A stretch of DNA of 64,000 nucleotides from positions 496,001-560,000 of the forward strand of contig NZ_LR594662.1 of NCBI RefSeq assembly GCF_901827175.1, given 5' to 3'. The stretch is from Variovorax sp. RA8 (lineage in GTDB: Bacteria > Pseudomonadota > Gammaproteobacteria > Burkholderiales > Burkholderiaceae_C). Below, one piece after another: positions 59,505-64,000 of the stretch; positions within the stretch are counted from its first letter, which is position 1, and every line of letters starts with the position of its first letter. Both the position numbers and the translations under genes were made by a program. The notes beneath the pieces are model-generated. The model did not search any database, was not told where the DNA came from, and saw only the letters and a program-made list of their open reading frames with translations.

Positions 59505-59954
59505 ATGTCCAAGTCCAAACTCCGCGCCGCCGCCGTGGCCGGCACTGCCGACGATATCGAGGCGACCTTCTACGAGGCGCTGCAGCGCGGCGACATCGAT
59601 GCGCTGATGGCCTGCTGGGCCGATGAGGACGAGGTGTTCTGCGTGCATCCCGGCGGTCCGCGCCTGGTGGGCGCCAGCGCGATCCGGGCGGCCTTCGAGC
59701 AGATGTTCGCCAACGGCGCGATCCATGCCACGCCGGCCCACGTGCGCAGGGTGGAGTCGCTGGCGAGCGCGGTGCACAACGTGCTGGAGCGCATCGAGGT
59801 GCTGACGGCCGAGGGGCCGCGGCATGCCTTCGTGCTGGCCACCAACGTCTATCACAAGACCGCGCAGGGCTGGCGCATGGTGGCCCACCATGCGAGCCCG
59901 GGCATGGTTCATGCGCCCGACGAGGCGGACGAGATCCCGCAGGTTCTTCACTGA
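59505..59954 (+). CDS. SnoaL/DUF4440-like small protein
   Basis: The 149-residue product has the cone-shaped alpha+beta barrel pattern of the NTF2-like superfamily: DDIEATFYEALQRGDIDALMACWADEDEVFCVHPGGPRLVGASAI and the end VYHKTAQGWRMVAHHASPG. Members may be enzymes or ligand-binding proteins; no catalytic residue can be assigned. The ATG at 59505 begins MSKSKLRAA; upstream open frame is not conserved. Its stop overlaps the start of the hydrolase gene (TGATG). Confidence 0.85.
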   Translation: MSKSKLRAAAVAGTADDIEATFYEALQRGDIDALMACWADEDEVFCVHPGGPRLVGASAIRAAFEQMFANGAIHATPAHVRRVESLASAVHNVLERIEVLTAEGPRHAFVLATNVYHKTAQGWRMVAHHASPGMVHAPDEADEIPQVLH

Positions 59955-61006
59955 TGCAATACGTTGCGCCACGCTGGCTGCCCGGCGGCAACCTCCAGAC
60001 CATCTGGCCCGCGCTCTGGGCGCGGCGCGTCGAGGCGCCGCTGCCGGCCTACCGCCGCGAGCGCTGGACCACGCCGGACGGCGACTTCGTCGACGTCGAC
60101 TTCCTCGCGGCCGAAGGTGTCGCGCCGCGGCCGCTGCTGGTCCTGTTCCATGGGCTCGAGGGCTCCTCGAAGAGCCACTATGCCGAGGCCTTCGCGGCCG
60201 ATGCGCTGGCGCGCGGCTGGGACTACGCGGTGCCGCATTTCCGCGGCTGCAGCGGCGAGATCAACCTTGCACCGCGGGCTTACCACTCGGGGGACTTCGA
60301 GGAGGTGGGCTGGATCCTTGCGCGTTTGCGCGAGCGGCAGGCGGGCCGCGGGCGCAGCGCCGGGCCGTCCCCAGCAAGCGAGGGCTCCCTCGGGGGGCAG
60401 CGAGGACGCGAAGTGCCCGGCTTGGGGGCACCTATCCTCGCGGCCGGGGTCTCGCTGGGGGGCAACGCATTGCTGCGCTGGGTCGAGGAGGCCGGATCGG
60501 AAGCCTCGAAGTTCGTGAATGCGGCCGCCTCGATCAGCGCACCGCTGGACCTGGCGGCCGGCGGGGCAGCCATCGGGCAAGGCTTCAACCGGCTGGTCTA
60601 CACGCGCATGTTCCTGGCCAGCATGAAGCCCAAGGCGCTGGCCAAGCTGGCCCAGCATCCGGGCCTGTTCGACCGCGAGGCGTTGATGGCGGCCGCCGAC
60701 CTGCATGCCTTCGACAACGTGTTCACCGCGCCGCTGCATGGCTTTCGCGACACCGACGACTACTGGCGCCGCGCCTCGGCCAAGCCGCACCTGGGCGCGA
60801 TCCGAATCCCGGCGCTTGTCGTGAACGCGACCAACGATCCCTTCGTGCCGGCCGCCAGCCTGCCGCGCCCGGAGGAGGCGGGCCGCCATGTCACGCTGTG
60901 GCAGCCGGCCCATGGCGGCCATGTGGGCTTTCCGATGGGGCGGCCGCCGGGTCATGTGCGCGGCATGCCAGAGCGGGTCGGCGACTGGCTGGCGCAGCAC
61001 CTCTGA
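59954..61006 (+). CDS. alpha/beta hydrolase, YheT family, with in-frame insert
   Basis: The 350-residue protein belongs to the YheT esterase family: LPGGNLQTIWPAL near the N-terminus, LVLFHGLEGSSKSHYA, the nucleophile S167 in AAGVSLGGNALLRW, and the terminal histidine region HGGHVGFP. Just before the nucleophile a stretch of about 24 residues (SAGPSPASEGSLGGQRGRE and on) is unlike the family and matches a 72-base GC-rich repeat at 60361-60432. The frame is kept. The insert lies on the surface strand before the nucleophile elbow, so activity may or may not persist. It overlaps the preceding gene by one base. Confidence 0.9.
   Translation: MQYVAPRWLPGGNLQTIWPALWARRVEAPLPAYRRERWTTPDGDFVDVDFLAAEGVAPRPLLVLFHGLEGSSKSHYAEAFAADALARGWDYAVPHFRGCSGEINLAPRAYHSGDFEEVGWILARLRERQAGRGRSAGPSPASEGSLGGQRGREVPGLGAPILAAGVSLGGNALLRWVEEAGSEASKFVNAAASISAPLDLAAGGAAIGQGFNRLVYTRMFLASMKPKALAKLAQHPGLFDREALMAAADLHAFDNVFTAPLHGFRDTDDYWRRASAKPHLGAIRIPALVVNATNDPFVPAASLPRPEEAGRHVTLWQPAHGGHVGFPMGRPPGHVRGMPERVGDWLAQHL
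60361..60432 (+). repeat. GC-rich repeat inserted in a coding gene
   Basis: The 72 bases hold CTCCCTCGGGGGGCAGCGAG and further GACGCGAAGTGCCCGGC, followed by TTGGGGGCA. I recall this pattern as a frequent intergenic repeat in Comamonadaceae genomes. It contains short inverted repeats (CTCCCTCGGGGG). No second copy is in this window. Its length is a multiple of three. Confidence 0.7.
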
Positions 61007-61057
61007 CGCGGCTTCGTCCGATGGCGCCGGGGCACCATCCGCGCCAGAATCCGCGGC

Positions 61058-61597
61058 ATGGACGACATCGTCAAACAAGCGCTCGCCAAATGGCCCAACG
61101 TGCCGCACTGCTATGGCTGGCTCGGCCTCGACGCACGCGGCAACTGGTACATGCGCGACGACCGCACGCAGGCCGCGGGGCCGTTCCCGATCGCCAAGGG
61201 CTCGCTGCTCAAGCACGAGAAGCTGATCGACTTCATCCAGCGCAACTACGAGCATGACGAGCGCGGCCAGTGGTTCTTCCAGAATGGGCCGCAGCGCGTC
61301 TATGTGGAGCTCGAGGCCGCACCCTGGGTGTGGCGGATCGGCGAGGACTTTAGCGTGCGATCGCACGCCGGCGACCTGGTCGAGCCCTCGGCCTGCCTCG
61401 TCGACGAGCAGGGCCGGCTTTACCTGGCAGCGCCCTGCGGGCTGGGCCTCGTGCATACGCAGGACATGGGCTTCGCCGCCGAGGCGATCGAGCAGGGGCG
61501 CTGGGTGGCGGAGAACGTGCGTGCCGCGGACCTGCCGGGACGCTATGGGCATGTCATGAGCCCGGCGGCGGCCACGCCTGTCCAGGCAGCGCACTGA
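61058..61597 (+). CDS. conserved protein of unknown function
   Basis: The 179-residue product begins MDDIVKQALAKWPNVPHCYGWLG and continues with RGNWYMRDDRTQAAGPFP and GQWFFQNGPQRVYVELEAAPWVWR. It has no signal or membrane helix and is rich in Trp, Tyr and His, suggesting a folded enzyme-like or binding protein. I recall the family as conserved in Burkholderiales but of unknown function and cannot give a reliable domain name. A terminator follows at 61625. Confidence 0.85.
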   Translation: MDDIVKQALAKWPNVPHCYGWLGLDARGNWYMRDDRTQAAGPFPIAKGSLLKHEKLIDFIQRNYEHDERGQWFFQNGPQRVYVELEAAPWVWRIGEDFSVRSHAGDLVEPSACLVDEQGRLYLAAPCGLGLVHTQDMGFAAEAIEQGRWVAENVRAADLPGRYGHVMSPAAATPVQAAH

Positions 61598-61624
61598 AGA
61601 AGCCGAACGCCCGCACGCCCAAAA

Positions 61625-61652
61625 AAAAAGAGCCCGCATGCGGGCTCTTTTT
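61625..61652. terminator. bidirectional terminator
   Basis: A 12-bp perfect stem (AAAAAGAGCCCG with CGGGCTCTTTTT) with a 4-base loop lies between convergent genes. A-rich and T-rich flanks on the two sides give a T tail on either strand, so it can end both transcripts. Confidence 0.93.
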
Positions 61653-61672
61653 TGCGGGGTTCGAAGACCTGC

Positions 61673-62311
61673 TTACGGCTTGGCAGGTGCCGACGCCGGC
61701 GCCTCTGCCGCATTCGAGGCTGCGGCCTCCGGTGCGCCCGCCGCCGCCTGTGCGCCCGCGGCCGCCGGACGGTCGGGCACCGGGAACTTGGCGCCGCCGG
61801 CATTGGCCAGGTAGACCACCGCACGGCCGATCTCGACATCCTCGAAGTCGCCGCCGCCCTGGGGTGGCATGGCGCCCTTGCCCTTGAGTGCGTGTTCCAG
61901 CAACGTGGCGTAGCCCTGCCCGATACGCGGGCCCCAGGCCGCGGCGTCGTTGAGGTGCGGGGCGCCAGGGATGCCCGGGGCGCCGTGGCAGGCCACGCAT
62001 TGGGCCTTGAACACCGCCTCGCCGGTGGCCAGCGGCCGGTTGGCGTCGCGGATCTCGATCGAGCCGACTTTCTTGAGGCGCTCGGCGAGCTCGCGGTCTC
62101 GCGCTTCCTTCGTCACGCCGTAGAGAGCCATGCCCGACCCCTGCACCTCCCCCGAGGGGTGGTTGGCGGAGGTCACGTACGAGACCAGTCCGACAATGAT
62201 CAGGATCGGCGCGATGAAGGAGAAGAAGACTGCCAGCAGCAGTTGTTTGGGGTTCTTGATCGGGCCCGTGTGGGCATCTTCTGTGGCCTGGTAGTGCGCG
62301 TCGTCGCTCAT
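61673..62311 (-). CDS. membrane-anchored class I cytochrome c
   Basis: The 212-residue product has an N-terminal membrane anchor (about residues 24-46, LLLAVFFSFIAPILIIVGLVSYV) after a cytoplasmic tail and then a periplasmic haem domain with CVACH. The methionine ligand is likely in GKGAMPPQGG. The sequence resembles the c5-type cytochromes of betaproteobacteria. The C-terminal tail of about 35 residues is rich in Ala and Pro. It should shuttle electrons to a terminal oxidase. The ATG at 62311 is the only start before the anchor. Confidence 0.92.
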   Translation of the reverse strand: MSDDAHYQATEDAHTGPIKNPKQLLLAVFFSFIAPILIIVGLVSYVTSANHPSGEVQGSGMALYGVTKEARDRELAERLKKVGSIEIRDANRPLATGEAVFKAQCVACHGAPGIPGAPHLNDAAAWGPRIGQGYATLLEHALKGKGAMPPQGGGDFEDVEIGRAVVYLANAGGAKFPVPDRPAAAGAQAAAGAPEAAASNAAEAPASAPAKP

Positions 62312-62407
62312 TGGGTCCTCAGTGTGGGGGGGCTCGTCGGGCTTTTTGTAATCAACCGCGGATTATAGAGAGGCGCCCGAAGGCGCCCGTGACGGCCCCT
62401 CCGGGCC

Positions 62408-63829
62408 TCAGCGCGTGGCCCATCCGCCGCCCAGCGTCTTGTAGAGGACCACCTGGTTCTGCAGTTGCGCGAGCTGGATCTGCACCGCGGCCTGCTGCGC
62501 GCTGTAGAGCGAGCGCTGGGAGTCGAGCAGGTCGAGCGCGCTGGCGATGCCGTTGCGGTAGCGCAGGTCCGAGAGCCTGAAGCGCACCGATTCGGCTTCC
62601 GTCTGCGCCCGCAGGGCGCGCAACTGCTCGCCCAGGGTGGCGCGGCCGGCGAGCGCGTCGGCGACCTCGCGGAAGGCGGTCTGGATCGATTTCTCGTACT
62701 GCGCCACCGCGATGTCGCGGCCGGCCTTGGCCGAATCCAGCCCGGCCTGGTTGCGCCCGGCGTCGAAGATCGGCAGCGTCAGCTGCGGCGAGAAGGCCCA
62801 GGCCTTGGTGCCGCGTTCGAACAGGTTCGAGAACTCGCTGCTGGCGGTGCCGATCGAGGTGGTCAGCGCCACGCGCGGGAAGAAGGCCGCGCGCGCCGCG
62901 CCGATGTTGGCATTGGCCGCGATCAGCTGCTGCTCGGCGGCGCGGATGTCGGGCCGCTCGCTCAGCAGGTCGGAAGGCAGGCCCGCGGGCAGCTCCGCCA
63001 TCGGCGCGACCGCGCCCAGGCCGCGCGCGCCGCCTTCGGTGGCTTCCGGCGGCACCGGCGCGCCGAGCAGCAGGGCCAGCGCGTTCTCGTCCTGCATGCG
63101 CAGGCGCCGCTGCTCCGCGTAGGAGGCCCGCGCGGCCTCGGTCAGCGAATCGGCCAGGCGCAGGTCGATCTCGGAGACCACGCCGCTGTCGAAGCGCAGC
63201 CTGGTGAGCTTCTGCGACTCCTCGCGGGTGGCCAGCGTCTGGCGCGTGAGCGCCAGCAGCTCGTCGTCCGCGATCAACGTGAGCCAGCCGCTGGCCACCG
63301 CGCTGACCAGGCTGATCTGCGTGGCCTTGCGCGACTCCTCGGTGGCGAGGAACTGCGCCAGCGCCTGCTCCTTGAGGCTGGCGACGCGGCCGAAGAAGTC
63401 GAGCTCCCAGGCCGTGATGCCGAGGTTGACCGAATAGGTCGACGACACGCTGCCGCCCAGGCCCAATGCCTGCAGCGCGTTGGGACTGGACCGCGAGCCG
63501 CTGGCCGCCAGGTCGAGCGCCGGGAACTGCGCCGCGCGCTGGATCTGGAACTGGGCGCGGGCCTGCTCGATGTTGGCGACCGCCACGCGCAGGTCGCGGT
63601 TGTTGGCGAGCGCCGTCTCGATCAGCTTCGCCAGCCGAGGATCGGTGAAGTAGTCCTGCCAGGCCAGCGTCGAGACCGGCGACGCGCTGGTGGCGGCGGG
63701 CTGCGCGCCGGGATAGCTGGACGGCACCGGCGCCGCGGGGCGCTCGTAGGTCGGGATCAGCGAGCAGCCGGCCAGGAGCATGGCGGCTGCGCCGGCGAGG
63801 GCGGTCGAAGCGAAGTTCTTCTTAATCAT
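62408..63829 (-). CDS. outer membrane efflux channel, NodT/OprM family
   Basis: The 473-residue product is a lipoprotein channel of RND pumps. It has a signal with the lipobox LAGC, the start [19 protein letters not shown], and two TolC repeats ([21 protein letters not shown] and, later, [23 protein letters not shown]). The end [39 protein letters not shown] is typical. The ATG at 63829 is chosen over a TTG at 63847. It overlaps the end of the RND pump gene by 8 bases, so the two form one transcript. Confidence 0.95.
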   Translation of the reverse strand: MIKKNFASTALAGAAAMLLAGCSLIPTYERPAAPVPSSYPGAQPAATSASPVSTLAWQDYFTDPRLAKLIETALANNRDLRVAVANIEQARAQFQIQRAAQFPALDLAASGSRSSPNALQALGLGGSVSSTYSVNLGITAWELDFFGRVASLKEQALAQFLATEESRKATQISLVSAVASGWLTLIADDELLALTRQTLATREESQKLTRLRFDSGVVSEIDLRLADSLTEAARASYAEQRRLRMQDENALALLLGAPVPPEATEGGARGLGAVAPMAELPAGLPSDLLSERPDIRAAEQQLIAANANIGAARAAFFPRVALTTSIGTASSEFSNLFERGTKAWAFSPQLTLPIFDAGRNQAGLDSAKAGRDIAVAQYEKSIQTAFREVADALAGRATLGEQLRALRAQTEAESVRFRLSDLRYRNGIASALDLLDSQRSLYSAQQAAVQIQLAQLQNQVVLYKTLGGGWATR

Positions 63830-64000
63830 GGGCGGGGCTTTCTTCAATGCCTGCGGCCTGGGCGTGGCGCCTGTCTACCTCGCGCTGGCGCTCGCTGCCC
63901 TTGAACAGGCTGCGCACCACCACGAAGAACACCGGCACGAAGATCACGGCGAGCGCCGTGCCGGTCACCATCCCGCCGATCACGCCGGTGCCGATCGCGC
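63822..64000 (-). CDS. RND multidrug efflux pump inner membrane protein, C-terminal end
   Basis: Only the last 58 residues are present; the gene continues beyond the window. They read [18 protein letters not shown], then [18 protein letters not shown], which is the last membrane helix and end of an AcrB/MexB-type HAE1 pump, with a short charged tail ending ESPAHD. The stop TAA at 63822-63824 overlaps the start region of the outer membrane channel gene. The periplasmic adaptor would be expected upstream of it, outside this window. Confidence 0.92.
   Translation of the reverse strand, partial: AIGTGVIGGMVTGTALAVIFVPVFFVVVRSLFKGSERQREVDRRHAQAAGIEESPAHD

Overview
The window is a GC-rich chromosomal segment from a betaproteobacterium of the order Burkholderiales, most likely family Comamonadaceae (Variovorax or a close relative). 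The evidence is the protein sequences of the ribosomal and ATP synthase genes, an S3 protein with a long Pro/Arg/Gly tail, a phosphotransferase branch reduced to EIIA-Man, HPr and EI, a Bug-type tricarboxylate receptor, and a dispersed repeat of a type I associate with Comamonadaceae. This assignment is from recall of families, not from a search. I see no rRNA, tRNA, CRISPR array, insertion sequence or prophage.

Layout. 1-2558: end of the S10 ribosomal operon (rpsS partial, rplV, rpsC, rplP, rpmC, rpsQ), closed by a strong terminator. 2573-5535: peroxiredoxin, GNAT acetyltransferase, cytochrome b561-like protein, cytochrome c' and a TlpA-like thioredoxin. 5645-10166: a lipoprotein, an MFS transporter with a repeat-encoded N-terminal tail, and ptsIIA-ptsH-ptsI, all tightly coupled. 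10268-13292: a Cpx-like envelope-stress set (Spy/CpxP-like lipoprotein, DUF4260 protein, response regulator, sensor kinase). 13384-16063: quinone oxidoreductase-like MDR protein, EamA exporter, AraC regulator. 16089-20712: a GntR repressor divergent from a lyase, a Bug receptor and a class II fumarase, with two operators between the divergent genes. 20709-26224 (minus strand): SLC13-like permease, acyl-CoA synthetase, lipA, lipB and a D-amino-acid transaminase fused to a YbeD (DUF493) domain. 26396-33574: complete atpIBEFHAGDC operon. 33791-39693: ROK regulator plus a sugar ABC transporter and a Gfo/Idh/MocA oxidoreductase. 39638-42203: nucleoside deoxyribosyltransferase and four small uncharacterised genes. 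42278-44356: glutamine-dependent NAD synthetase. 44383-48987: a 1534-residue protein of unknown function. 49160-55841: DUF3617 protein, then the ligase-associated DNA repair cassette (exonuclease, ATP-dependent ligase, Lhr-type helicase, phosphoesterase). 55854-58572: a frameshifted cyclic-nucleotide-binding gene, then lemA with two TPM-domain genes. 58623-61597: four small-to-medium housekeeping or unknown genes. 61673-64000: membrane cytochrome c, then an outer-membrane efflux channel and the end of an RND pump.

The most notable signals are: (1) a dispersed repeat beginning TGAGCCGCACGGCC that sits at three gene ends and supplies the stop codon each time, expanded into a 4 x 60 bp array that is translated as the first 80 residues of the MFS transporter; (2) a second type of repeat inserted in frame inside an alpha/beta hydrolase; (3) the 1534-residue beta-helix-like membrane protein; (4) the transaminase-YbeD fusion beside lipB; (5) two matched operators overlapping the start region of the lyase gene. 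Most genes are packed with ATGA or GTGA overlaps, and no gap between genes exceeds 300 bases.
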